DNA from: Oscillatoriales cyanobacterium M59_W2019_021 | Lineage (GTDB): Bacteria; Cyanobacteriota; Cyanobacteriia; Cyanobacteriales; Geitlerinemataceae | Assembly: GCA_015295945.1 (NCBI GenBank) | Contig: DVED01000028.1 | Span: forward strand, 1-60,775 | DNA length: 60,775 bases | Direction: 5' to 3' | Part shown: positions 17,345 through 25,322 of the stretch, one piece after another | How positions within the stretch are numbered: the stretch's first letter is position 1 | Layout of the letters: each line of letters starts with the position of its first letter | The notes under the pieces: model-generated | Databases searched by the model: none | Told to the model about the DNA's origin: nothing | What the model saw: only the letters and a program-made list of their open reading frames with translations | Program-made: the position numbers and the translations under genes

Positions 17345-19945
17345 CTAAAAAGTGAGAGTTGTATCGCAATTGACGATCGAAACTCGGGCGATCTCTAGAT
17401 TCAAGACTTGCACAATGCCCGATCGTCCTCTGCCAAATCTGCATTCGTCCGCAGGTAATCCCGCACCCAATCGCAAGCATAGGTCAGGAGATCGGCATTT
17501 AAAATCGGTTCCAAATGCCACAGTCCGATCGTCCCGGCTAAAACTAACGGCAATGACCCCAGCTTGATGACCGTTGAGGACGTGGAGAAATGCTCCATCC
17601 CAATTCCACAATTTCACCGTTCGATCTTCGCTCGCCGATGCCAGCACTCGACCGTCCGGAGAAAATGCCACGTCCCGCACCCGATCGCCGTGACCTTCTA
17701 AAATGGCGATCGCGCGACCGTCGGGTTTCCACAACCGAACTGTACCATCCCAACTCGCCGAGGCGATCGTCTTGCCATCGGGACTGAAGGCAACTTTCCA
17801 AACTGCCGCCCCGTGACCTTCCAGGGTTTGCAGTAATGTTCCGTCCCTCGATCGCAATTTCACCGTGCGATCGTCGCTAGCCGTGGCGAGGATTTTGCCG
17901 TCGGGACTGAACGCCACATCCCACACCGTCGCCCCGTGACCTGCTAGGGTACGCAGCAATGTCCCATCTGCCGACCACAGTTTCACCGTTTTATCCTCGC
18001 TGGCAGAGGCGATCATCTGACCGTCGGGACTAAATGCCACATCCCAGACGGCACCGCGATGTCCGGTCAGGGTCGATCTCAACTTGCCATCGAGATCCCA
18101 CAGTTTGACAGTTTTGTCCCAACTGGCAGAGGCAACAATCTTGCCGTCGGGGGAAAAGGCAACCCCCCACACCGGACCGAGATGGTTCGAGAGCGTTGCC
18201 AGTAATTTCCCGTCCGACTGCCAGAGTTTGACGGTATTGTCCCCGTTTGCCGTAGCTATCCGATCGCCTTGGGGACTGAACGCCACCCCCCAAACTCGGC
18301 TGTCTTGTCCCGACAGGCGATTGAACTCGAGGGCATCGTAAACGGCTTGCCGCAAGACTTTATCGGCGTAGTCTCGCAGATCGGGGGGAACCGAATTCAA
18401 TTTTTGCAGGCTTTTTTGGGCTTTAATGGCAGCAACCAAGGCATCCAAACGGCGATCGTCAGCAAAGAGAGCATCGGAAGAGGTGGCGATCGCTTCGATT
18501 TGGCTTAAGGTAGCTTGGTGATATTGTTGGGAGGCTACTAATCCCAACGCGGTGGCGATCGCGAATGCCAAACTGACGACGCCCAGTAAAAGGCGTTGCA
18601 GTCGGGCGACTTTGCGTTCGAGATCGAGTCGCAACGCCATTTCAGCGGCACGATCGGCTTCCAGGATTTTTTGCCATTCCCGGCGATCGAATTCTTGACT
18701 GGCGGCTAAAAATCGACGATCTAAATCGCTCAATCGTTTGCCTTGCGACCACGATCTGGCTTCCGCGAGGGCTTGTCCTCTCAACAACCGCGATTCGTCT
18801 CGTTCTCGGGATGCCACCCAAGCGGTTAAGGTTTGCCAGTAGGGTCGCAGGTTTTGCAACTGGGTTTCCACCCATTCTCGAGTAAAAATTTGGCGATAAA
18901 TGCGATTTTTAACCTGTAAAATTCCGTTTTTTTTGACGAGCAATCCCGAGAGAATTAATTCCAAGGCTTCGGGACTGTTGTCGGCAATCTCGGCTTGTAA
19001 AATTTGCTGGTACAGTCCCAGCAGGCGACTCGATCGGTCTTCGTTGTGCAACAGTCGATCGCGAATGGTGCGCAAATGCTCCGGTTCGTCCTGGGATTCC
19101 CAATGGCGAACCAGGCGATCGCGGACGATTTCGGCGATCCATTCGGCAGGGGAAATCTTGCCATCGACGGTCTGAAATTCCAGGCGTTCGCGCGCCAACT
19201 GACACAGTTTCTGAGTTAAAAAAGGCTGCCCGTTCGTCTGGGCTAAAATTTCCCGCAATACGGCGCGTTCGTTGCCCCAACCGAATGCCAATCCCGCAAC
19301 GAGTGCTTCGGCTTCCTCGAGAGCGAACCCGTCGAGGGAGATCGCCGTACCGATGTTAAAGGGCGTGCGACTTTTATCGCGAATCAAATCCGATGGGGTG
19401 GCTACGCCAAAAATAGCAAAGGTCAGCCGATTGTAGTTGGGGTCGATCGCTCGGTACTCGTGACAAAATCGAATCAACGCAAAGAAATCATCGACGGCAA
19501 ACTCCAAATTCAGAATGCTATCGACTTCATCGATAAAGATAAACAGGCGTTCGCCCGAGAACCGATGGCGAAGTAACTCGTCGAGAAAACCGCGCAATTT
19601 CTGAATCGTTCCCAACTCCGAAACCTGCTGCCACCACGTCTTAAAATTTCCGTCCCCAAAAAGCTCGAATCCCCGCCACAACTCGGTTAGCACCCCTTTA
19701 TACCACTGTTCCGGCGAAATCCCCTCGCAGCCGACCGCGCCCAGATCGAGGGTCGCACACCGACACCCCTCCCGTTGCAGCCGCGCTCTCGTGCGCACCA
19801 GCAGCGACGATTTGCCCATTTGTCGGGACGTCAGCACGTAGCAAAACTGCCCGTCTAGCAGCGATCGATAAAGTTGGCGATCGGCATGGCGTTCGACATA
19901 ACTCGGTGCGTCCGGCGCCAGACTTCCCCCAACTTGATAGTCCAT
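17345..19945 (-). CDS. AAA-like (nSTAND-type) ATPase with WD40 repeats, frameshifted at the 3' end
   Basis: An 866-residue reading frame. The start GGSLAPDAPSYVERHAD and Walker A RQMGKSS (41-47) mark the cyanobacterial AAA-like domain (AAA_35 type); LFIFIDEVDSIL is Walker B. A hydrophobic segment lies near residues 453-475. Six full WD40 repeats follow (VWGVAFSPQGDRIATANGD and similar). The seventh begins GVIAVSFSRDD and then leaves frame. An overlapping frame resumes GTIGLWHLEPIL and ends CDWVRDYLRTN at a stop at 17401-17403, the normal ending of this family. The original protein thus ended near 17401, and the present 65-residue tail is out of frame. It follows the GGDEF gene by 13 bp in one transcription unit. 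Sensor or scaffold role inferred. Confidence 0.82.
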   Translation of the reverse strand: MDYQVGGSLAPDAPSYVERHADRQLYRSLLDGQFCYVLTSRQMGKSSLLVRTRARLQREGCRCATLDLGAVGCEGISPEQWYKGVLTELWRGFELFGDGNFKTWWQQVSELGTIQKLRGFLDELLRHRFSGERLFIFIDEVDSILNLEFAVDDFFALIRFCHEYRAIDPNYNRLTFAIFGVATPSDLIRDKSRTPFNIGTAISLDGFALEEAEALVAGLAFGWGNERAVLREILAQTNGQPFLTQKLCQLARERLEFQTVDGKISPAEWIAEIVRDRLVRHWESQDEPEHLRTIRDRLLHNEDRSSRLLGLYQQILQAEIADNSPEALELILSGLLVKKNGILQVKNRIYRQIFTREWVETQLQNLRPYWQTLTAWVASRERDESRLLRGQALAEARSWSQGKRLSDLDRRFLAASQEFDRREWQKILEADRAAEMALRLDLERKVARLQRLLLGVVSLAFAIATALGLVASQQYHQATLSQIEAIATSSDALFADDRRLDALVAAIKAQKSLQKLNSVPPDLRDYADKVLRQAVYDALEFNRLSGQDSRVWGVAFSPQGDRIATANGDNTVKLWQSDGKLLATLSNHLGPVWGVAFSPDGKIVASASWDKTVKLWDLDGKLRSTLTGHRGAVWDVAFSPDGQMIASASEDKTVKLWSADGTLLRTLAGHGATVWDVAFSPDGKILATASDDRTVKLRSRDGTLLQTLEGHGAAVWKVAFSPDGKTIASASWDGTVRLWKPDGRAIAILEGHGDRVRDVAFSPDGRVLASASEDRTVKLWNWDGAFLHVLNGHQAGVIAVSFSRDDRTVAFGTDFKCRSPDLCLRLGAGLPADECRFGRGRSGIVQVLNLEIARVSIVNCDTTLTF

Positions 19946-19958
19946 TACCTGCTGGTGA

Positions 19959-21866
19959 TTAATGGTTCGAGGCGAGAGTCACGCGATCGCGACCCAATTG
20001 TTTCGATCGCTCGAGCGCGGTCTGAGCCGATCTCACGAAGTCTTCCCAAAGATGTCGGGAATTGGGCACTTGACAGGCAACCCCCAAGCTCACCGTCACC
20101 GTATTCCCCGGAAACCCAATTTGGTAATCCCGTTCGATCCCCAAGGCTTTGACCCGTTCTCGAATCCGCTCGGCAACTTGTACCGCTCCGGCAGCCTCCG
20201 TCTTCGGCAGCAGGATGGCGAACTCTTCCCCGCCGTACCGCGCCGCTAAATCGTAGGGCTGGCGCACGATTTGGCGGATGACCTCGGCAACTTGTTGCAA
20301 GAGGCGATCTCCGGCGGCTTCCCCTTCCGCCTTATTGTAAAACCGCAAATAATCGAGATCGCAAAAAATCAACGATAGAGGAGCATTTTCTCGCGCCAGC
20401 AGCCCCCACTGCTGTTGCAGAAACTCCTCGAACCCTCGCCGATTGACCAGTTGGGTCAACTCGTCTACGGAATAGCGACGCTGTAATTCTTGATTTTCCC
20501 GTTCCAACTTCTGAAGGCGATCGAGGGTAGACTCCCCCCGCTGAAATTGGGCGCGAAAATACAGACGGTACAACGGGCAACTGGGAGTGGCACAATTTCC
20601 TTCCAATTTCACCAATCCCATACTTTCTAATTTATAGGCGACGATCGACTCTAACTGCGCCCCCTCGTCGCTGCTCACCACCTGCTCCATCGCTGCCGAC
20701 AGTTCCGGATAGTCCAGCAGCATCGCCCAGTAGTCCCGCAGCCGATCGCCGTAAATCCCCGCTTGGGTAGGCGCTTCCAGCAATAACTGCTCTAGGGAAA
20801 CATCTTGATGGCACAAGTGATAGAGTGCCAGTCGCACCAGATAGGGATGTCCCCCCAACAAATCTAACAGCGATTGCAATTGCTGTCCGTCGGGATCGTC
20901 CTCCACGATCGACAGTCCGTGCCGCTTGACTAATTCAGCAACCTGCGCGGGACTAAATTCTGGCAATTGGATCGGTCTCCCCACGTTGAAGGGAGATTGG
21001 TTCATGTTCAAGGGAATATAAGCTTCCGTGTTGTACACCACCACCAGCCGCAATTTTTGGAAAACGCTGACCTGCTTGGCTTGTTCGTGCCAAAACCGCA
21101 GCAAAGGCAAAAACTCCCGCGCGCTGTTGGGATACTCGAAGACCCGATTGACTTCGTTGAGCGCCAACACCAGGGGCGAATCGATTCGCGCCAGCAAGTA
21201 TTGTTGCAGGTAATGGGTACAACTCACCTTAGAACCGATTTCTTCATCCCAATAGTCATCGATTTGGGAAGGCAGATCTAACTGCCGCGCGATGCGGGTA
21301 CAGACCCAACGCAGCAAGCCGTCGAAAGATGCCAAAATTTCGGCATCGGCTTCCTGAAAATCCAAACTAACCGTTCGATATCCCGATCGCGTCGCCCGAT
21401 CTAAAATTCTCAGCAATAGCGAGCTTTTGCCCATTAGCCGGGGGGCTTTGAGGCGAATGACACTGCCCGGTTTGGCAATTTCCCGGTAGGCGAGTTCCTC
21501 CACGGGAGGGCGATCGATATAAAAGGGCGAGTTCAGCGGCACTGGACCGCTGGGAAACTCTAACGGCGTTTGGGAAAGCTGCGAACTGAATTGGGCGATC
21601 TCCTGACGTTGCTCGGACGTCAGGGGGCGATCTTCTAACGCGATGCGAAAATTCGTTTTCGTGACGGGCATCTCAAAAATTTCTGAAAGACCGTGCCACA
21701 ATTCCGCCGCCAAATTTTTGAGATAATTGGCATCGTAATGAAACTCTTTTGCCATGCCAGCATAAGTTTGCCCCTTCCAAGCTTGGCGAAGTACCAATTC
21801 CTGAATGGGATTCAAATTTCGCTGCCCTCTGGCACGTAACAGACACAAAACCTCATCAATCGTCAT
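19959..21866 (-). CDS. AAA-like ATPase fused to a GGDEF diguanylate cyclase
   Basis: A 635-residue protein. Residues 1-66 resemble the helical N-terminal domain of vWA-MoxR-associated proteins (PIQELVLRQAWKGQTYAGMA). Residues 115-440 are an AAA-like nSTAND-type ATPase with Walker A PRLMGKSS (142-149) and VLALNEVNRVF as the Walker B region. A coiled-coil (LDRLQKLERENQELQRR) leads to a GGDEF domain (about 462-630): DELTQLVNRRGFEEFL, ARYGGEEFAILLPKTE and VTVSLGVAC. The GGEEF active site is intact, so it probably makes cyclic di-GMP from GTP. No RxxD inhibitory site is obvious five residues before GGEEF. It is the first gene of a pair with the WD40 ATPase. Confidence 0.88.
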   Translation of the reverse strand: MTIDEVLCLLRARGQRNLNPIQELVLRQAWKGQTYAGMAKEFHYDANYLKNLAAELWHGLSEIFEMPVTKTNFRIALEDRPLTSEQRQEIAQFSSQLSQTPLEFPSGPVPLNSPFYIDRPPVEELAYREIAKPGSVIRLKAPRLMGKSSLLLRILDRATRSGYRTVSLDFQEADAEILASFDGLLRWVCTRIARQLDLPSQIDDYWDEEIGSKVSCTHYLQQYLLARIDSPLVLALNEVNRVFEYPNSAREFLPLLRFWHEQAKQVSVFQKLRLVVVYNTEAYIPLNMNQSPFNVGRPIQLPEFSPAQVAELVKRHGLSIVEDDPDGQQLQSLLDLLGGHPYLVRLALYHLCHQDVSLEQLLLEAPTQAGIYGDRLRDYWAMLLDYPELSAAMEQVVSSDEGAQLESIVAYKLESMGLVKLEGNCATPSCPLYRLYFRAQFQRGESTLDRLQKLERENQELQRRYSVDELTQLVNRRGFEEFLQQQWGLLARENAPLSLIFCDLDYLRFYNKAEGEAAGDRLLQQVAEVIRQIVRQPYDLAARYGGEEFAILLPKTEAAGAVQVAERIRERVKALGIERDYQIGFPGNTVTVSLGVACQVPNSRHLWEDFVRSAQTALERSKQLGRDRVTLASNH

Positions 21867-21983
21867 GTACTAAACCCCTTAGGGGATTCACCGACTTGTT
21901 GCAATTTAAAAAACTGTAGAGGACTCACACTGCTATTGGCAAGAGAGCCTTCTTTGAGACAAGCCTGAAAGATCGATTGAAGA

Positions 21984-22026
21984 TTGTTACAAAGAAAATG
22001 CTTTTGGTAACTTGACTTTGTAACAA
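21984..22026. repeat. 11-bp perfect inverted repeat TTGTTACAAAG/CTTTGTAACAA
   Basis: TTGTTACAAAG (21984-21994) and CTTTGTAACAA (22016-22026) are exact reverse complements 21 bases apart. The pair lies just past the methyltransferase stop and 118 bp upstream of the GGDEF gene, so it could end one transcript or act on the start of the other. A related pair is on the far side of the methyltransferase (24433-24464). No T-run follows on the minus strand. Confidence 0.7.
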
Positions 22027-22036
22027 ATTTAAGAAT

Positions 22037-24220
22037 TCAAGTCGAACTGATGTTTTTTATGCGTTGGCGACGGGCGGATTTCAGTAACCGAATTCGGTAC
22101 GGATCGGCATCGCGACGCCAATAGACCCGATGCCCTCTCAATTGAGCGCAGTGGTCTGCCAAACATTGTAACCAACCTTGGCGTTTGTGAATAACTTGGG
22201 GATTATCTAATAATCCCCACCGTTCTTCTTGCTGGGTCAGATTGGCAAATTTATTGTAAAGTGGATAGTCCGGGGTGACAAGTCGATCTTTTCGGTGCAA
22301 AATAGGTGGATTCTCGGAGCGATCGCCTTCGTAGTAGCGAACGTGCAGATCTCTTAAGTCGATTTGCATCGCCATGTGGAGTGCCGGATGGGGGTTGGTA
22401 TCGAAATCGGGGTAAAATAGGTAAGAAATTTTGGGTGTTGTGGTATGAATTTTCACGATCGTGACGCCTTCTAAGCGTCCAATATTTCGACTGGCGCACC
22501 CTTCATAAATCCGCAGCAACGGATCGAGACGATCGAGGGCGCTAATATGAACGAATAAAGATTTGGGAGTGAGTTGACCGATCGAACTTTGTTGGCATAA
22601 TTGGGTAATTTTCTCTAATTTTCCCACGCTAAAGAGCATTTCGTCGGCAATTTCAAAAGCACTTTTCAACGATCCAAATAAGGCTTTTATATCTCGTTGA
22701 ACGGCTGCCGAAAAACTACTCAAACGGGGACGGCGACCAAAATTTGTCAGCGCCAAGTAAATTAACAATTCTTGACGGCGCTTCTCGGCAATGGCTTCCC
22801 ACTCTTGGGTATCCGTGGCTTGTAACACCACCCCAAAGGCGCGGCGCATCGATCCGAATTCCGCTAACAACTCCTCCGAATTTGCCAATTCCTCGGCAAC
22901 GGGCAACCGACCTCGATCGCCCACAAATGCCATTAACGGGGCTAAGAGTTCTCGATAGGTTTCAAATCCTTTGGTGGGTTTGCGAACGCCGGGAGAGGTC
23001 GATCTCGATCGCCACCTGGCTGCCCGGAAGTTTTCCGCCTCTGTCTCATCCCGAAACACGAAGTAGATTCCCAAATCTACGGGAATGGCATCCACCCCCA
23101 GCACGCTATCGATATAGGACTTTAATTCTTCCTGTTGGAAATATTTTTGGAAAGTGCGGCGGCGGGTGATGTAGCCGTCGCCGTATGCCACCCGCCCGCG
23201 ATCGCGACTTTCGATTTCCACCTGCGCCGCCACCAACAGCACTTTTTCCGTTAATTCCCACGCTTGCAGCAGGGCTTCCCGCCGTTCCTGCAAATCTTCG
23301 ATGACGTTAATCACAAAACCGATATTGACGATTTCGGCGCGAACTCGGGGGACATCCGGTGCGTAATACGGGTCCCATCCGGAACTGGCGCAACCGCGCT
23401 GTCCGATGCGCTGTACGTCCCCCCCGTGTCCGCACCCGTAGTCGAAAAAGGTCGTTCCCGGCGCGAAGAAATCGGCATCCCAGGCACTCCGCACCGGACG
23501 AGACAGATCCCGCCGGACGATCGCCGCTCGATACCGCTCGATTTTGGGTTTGGCAGCGCGATCGTTTCGCAATACCACTTCGTGATTCTCGATGGTGACG
23601 CCAACGGCTTGCAAGCACTGCTGCCAACCCGCTAGGGTTCCAATTGCTTGGGTGCGATCGAGCAGTCCCAACCGTTCCTCTTGACGGGTGAGTTTGGCGA
23701 AGGCGTCGTAGTGGGGGTAGTCGGTGGGGACGAAGGTTTCTTTGCGGTGCAAAATGGGGGGATTGTCTCCCCGTTGGTAATCTCGTTCGGACACTTGCCG
23801 GGTTTGCAAATCCACTTGCAAACTGGTGCGTAAGGCGGGGTGCGCGTCGGTGTCGAAGTCGGGATAAAAGAGGTAGGAAATTCTCGGTTGTTCGAGGGCG
23901 AATTTAATCAGGGTGGATTTGGGATTGCCGCCGTAGAACCGGGCGCAGGCTTCGTAGAGGCGCAGGCGGATATCGAGGGCATCCAACCCTTGGCGGTGGA
24001 TGTAGAAGGCGCCAGGGAGCTTTTTGCCGATTTTGCTGCGATCGCAAGATTCCAGAATTCGATCGAGATCCGCAATCTCTGCCAACACTCGATCGATCTT
24101 CGCTTCTAAATCAATATCGTCTAAGCCTGTCAACTCTTCCGGTAAAATTCCCGCTTCGATTCCCTGCCCGATTAAGGCAGCTAACAGGCGATCGCAGTCG
24201 GGCATCTGGCTGACTATCAT
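22037..24220 (-). CDS. DNA phosphorothioation-associated putative methyltransferase
   Basis: A 727-residue protein. The central class I methyltransferase core has SAM-binding motif I TTFFDYGCGHGGDV (256-269) and the acceptor-site region EIVNIGFVINVIED (296-309). It is flanked by two copies of one domain: residues 65-205 and 548-690 share ISYLFYPDFDT, HPAL, NPPILHRK, DYP.Y..FA.LT.QEER and GLLD. The layout matches a family found beside dnd phosphorothioation genes in some genomes and alone in many cyanobacteria; the substrate is not known. No dnd genes are in the window. An AGGTAGAG sequence precedes the ATG. A DNA-modification or defence role is inferred from family association only. Confidence 0.72.
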   Translation of the reverse strand: MIVSQMPDCDRLLAALIGQGIEAGILPEELTGLDDIDLEAKIDRVLAEIADLDRILESCDRSKIGKKLPGAFYIHRQGLDALDIRLRLYEACARFYGGNPKSTLIKFALEQPRISYLFYPDFDTDAHPALRTSLQVDLQTRQVSERDYQRGDNPPILHRKETFVPTDYPHYDAFAKLTRQEERLGLLDRTQAIGTLAGWQQCLQAVGVTIENHEVVLRNDRAAKPKIERYRAAIVRRDLSRPVRSAWDADFFAPGTTFFDYGCGHGGDVQRIGQRGCASSGWDPYYAPDVPRVRAEIVNIGFVINVIEDLQERREALLQAWELTEKVLLVAAQVEIESRDRGRVAYGDGYITRRRTFQKYFQQEELKSYIDSVLGVDAIPVDLGIYFVFRDETEAENFRAARWRSRSTSPGVRKPTKGFETYRELLAPLMAFVGDRGRLPVAEELANSEELLAEFGSMRRAFGVVLQATDTQEWEAIAEKRRQELLIYLALTNFGRRPRLSSFSAAVQRDIKALFGSLKSAFEIADEMLFSVGKLEKITQLCQQSSIGQLTPKSLFVHISALDRLDPLLRIYEGCASRNIGRLEGVTIVKIHTTTPKISYLFYPDFDTNPHPALHMAMQIDLRDLHVRYYEGDRSENPPILHRKDRLVTPDYPLYNKFANLTQQEERWGLLDNPQVIHKRQGWLQCLADHCAQLRGHRVYWRRDADPYRIRLLKSARRQRIKNISST

Positions 24221-24432
24221 GCTCTACCTATTTACCATAAAAAGGTTCCCCAGGGTAGATCGATCGACTGGATCTGTGATATAGTTAATCTATAACGTTC
24301 GTTCGATATAAAAACGGCACCAGTTGAGGAGTTGGGGTTCTCGTTTGAGGTTCGCCCTTTTCCCTAAAAAACTGGCGACGAATACAGTTTATTTTGCTCT
24401 ATCGTAAACCGGATGTTCGATATAAATAGAAA

Positions 24433-24464
24433 GTTGTTACTGATTATCGGTCATTTGTAACAAC
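24433..24464. repeat. inverted repeat GTTGTTAC/GTAACAAC, paired with 21984-22026
   Basis: GTTGTTAC (24433-24440) and GTAACAAC (24457-24464) are exact reverse complements 16 bases apart. The right arm includes TTTGTAACAA, present in the same orientation at 22017-22026, so the methyltransferase gene is bracketed by 10-bp direct repeats as well as by inverted pairs. Confidence 0.65.
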
Positions 24465-24508
24465 CTTCTTTCCTCGCCTCCTCACCCTCTTCTGGGTCAC
24501 TGGTCAGG

Positions 24509-24542
24509 AATGGTGCGTTTCGTTCCGGTGGCACTCCCTACC
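24509..24542 (+). repeat. copy of the GGTGCGTTTCGTTCCGG repeat family
   Basis: AATGGTGCGTTTCGTTCCGG followed by TGGCACTCCCTACC. Near-identical copies are at 25187 and 25255, a reversed copy at 33099, diverged copies at 12122 and 56193 (reversed), and a fragment at 28046. It resembles the widespread cyanobacterial spacer repeat beginning GGTGCGTTACG. Confidence 0.8.
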
Positions 24543-24550
24543 AAGCTCCC

Positions 24551-24577
24551 GTAGACATAGCCAGCGCGCAGCGCTTA
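24551..24577 (+). repeat. copy of a GTAGrCAyAGCCAGCrC...GCGCTTA repeat
   Basis: GTAGACATAGCCAGCGCGCA, then GCGCTTA, matches the reverse complement of 36403-36432 (GTAGGCACAGCCAGCACTTC, then GGAGCGCTTA). This is a second small spacer repeat family. Confidence 0.6.
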
Positions 24578-24599
24578 CTCCTGAACTCCTGAATTAAAG

Positions 24600-25181
24600 A
24601 TGCCTAAAATTGTTGACCACCAAACCTACCGCCAAGAGCTACTCGGTAAATGTTTCGATCTGTTTGCCCAACACGGATACAGTGCGATTACCATGCGGCA
24701 AATTGCCCAAGGATTGGGCGTTTCCACCGGAACGCTGTACCACTACTTTCCCAGTAAAGAGAACATTTTCGAGCAGTTAATCGAATATTTGAGCATTCAG
24801 GACACCTCAGCCGAACAGTTGCCCAACTTAGACGATTGCCCTACCCTGAGTGCCAAAATCGACGCCGTGATGGAGTTTCTCGCCGAGAAAGAAGACTACA
24901 TCAGTAAGAACATTCTGATTGTGATGGATTATATCCAGAAACAAGACCGCCAAACCGTTCTGGAACATCCCATTCTGCAAGCTGCCGCCGAACGTTACGA
25001 AAAGGCTGTGGCTCGCTGTTTGGGAATTGACGATCCCGCCCTCGCCATTTTTGTCATTAGTTGGTTCGACGGCTTGGTGATGCGGCGGATGCTGACGGGG
25101 GAAAAAGTCTCGTTGGTAGAACAGGGAAAACTGTTCGGTCAAATGCTGGAAGCTTATATGGCGGTAATGGGTAATGGGTAA
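24600..25181 (+). CDS. TetR family transcriptional regulator
   Basis: A 193-residue regulator. The N-terminal helix-turn-helix is complete: ITMRQIAQGLGVSTGTLYHY followed by FPSKENIFEQL, the TetR signature. The C-terminal ligand domain (residues 60-190) is all-helical, with FVISWFDGLVMRRML near the end. It is the first gene of a run with devB, devC and devA in the same direction and is inferred to control that exporter, probably as a repressor relieved by a ligand. The spacer upstream has two GTTCGATATAAA-like sites that could be operators. Confidence 0.88.
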   Translation: MPKIVDHQTYRQELLGKCFDLFAQHGYSAITMRQIAQGLGVSTGTLYHYFPSKENIFEQLIEYLSIQDTSAEQLPNLDDCPTLSAKIDAVMEFLAEKEDYISKNILIVMDYIQKQDRQTVLEHPILQAAAERYEKAVARCLGIDDPALAIFVISWFDGLVMRRMLTGEKVSLVEQGKLFGQMLEAYMAVMGNG

Positions 25182-25186
25182 TGGGT

Positions 25187-25297
25187 AATGGTGCGTTTCG
25201 TTCCGGTGGCACTCCCTACAAAACTTATTACTTATTACTTATTACTTGATGATGAATGGTGCGTTTCGTTCCGGTGGCACTCCCTACAAAACTTATT
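25187..25297 (+). repeat. two tandem 43-bp copies of the GGTGCGTTTCGTTCCGG repeat
   Basis: The unit runs from AATGGTGCGTTTCGTTCCGG through CTCCCTAC to AAAACTTATT. It is at 25187-25229 and again, unchanged, at 25255-25297. Four AATGGGT heptamers precede the first copy at 25166-25190. The second copy ends 25 bp before the devB ATG, so this spacer forms the devB leader. Confidence 0.85.
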
Positions 25298-25322
25298 CCT
25301 TAAAAAATGGATTGGGTAAATC

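Larger units (their letters stand above)
24221..24599. other. 379-bp divergent spacer upstream of the tetR and methyltransferase genes
   Basis: The spacer holds promoters for two divergent genes. GTTCGATATAAA occurs twice (24302-24312 as TTCGATATAAA, and 24416-24427), each followed by A-rich sequence; these could be operator half-sites or paired promoter elements for the adjacent TetR gene. It also holds the GTTGTTAC/GTAACAAC pair (24433-24464), one GGTGCGTTTCGTTCC repeat (24509-24542) and a GCGCTTA-type repeat (24551-24577). No coding sequence was seen. Confidence 0.5.

Noticed and set aside
22037-24220. A complete Dnd phosphorothioation system
   Set aside because: No dndBCDE-like gene is present in the window; the methyltransferase is therefore described as an orphan member of the linked family.
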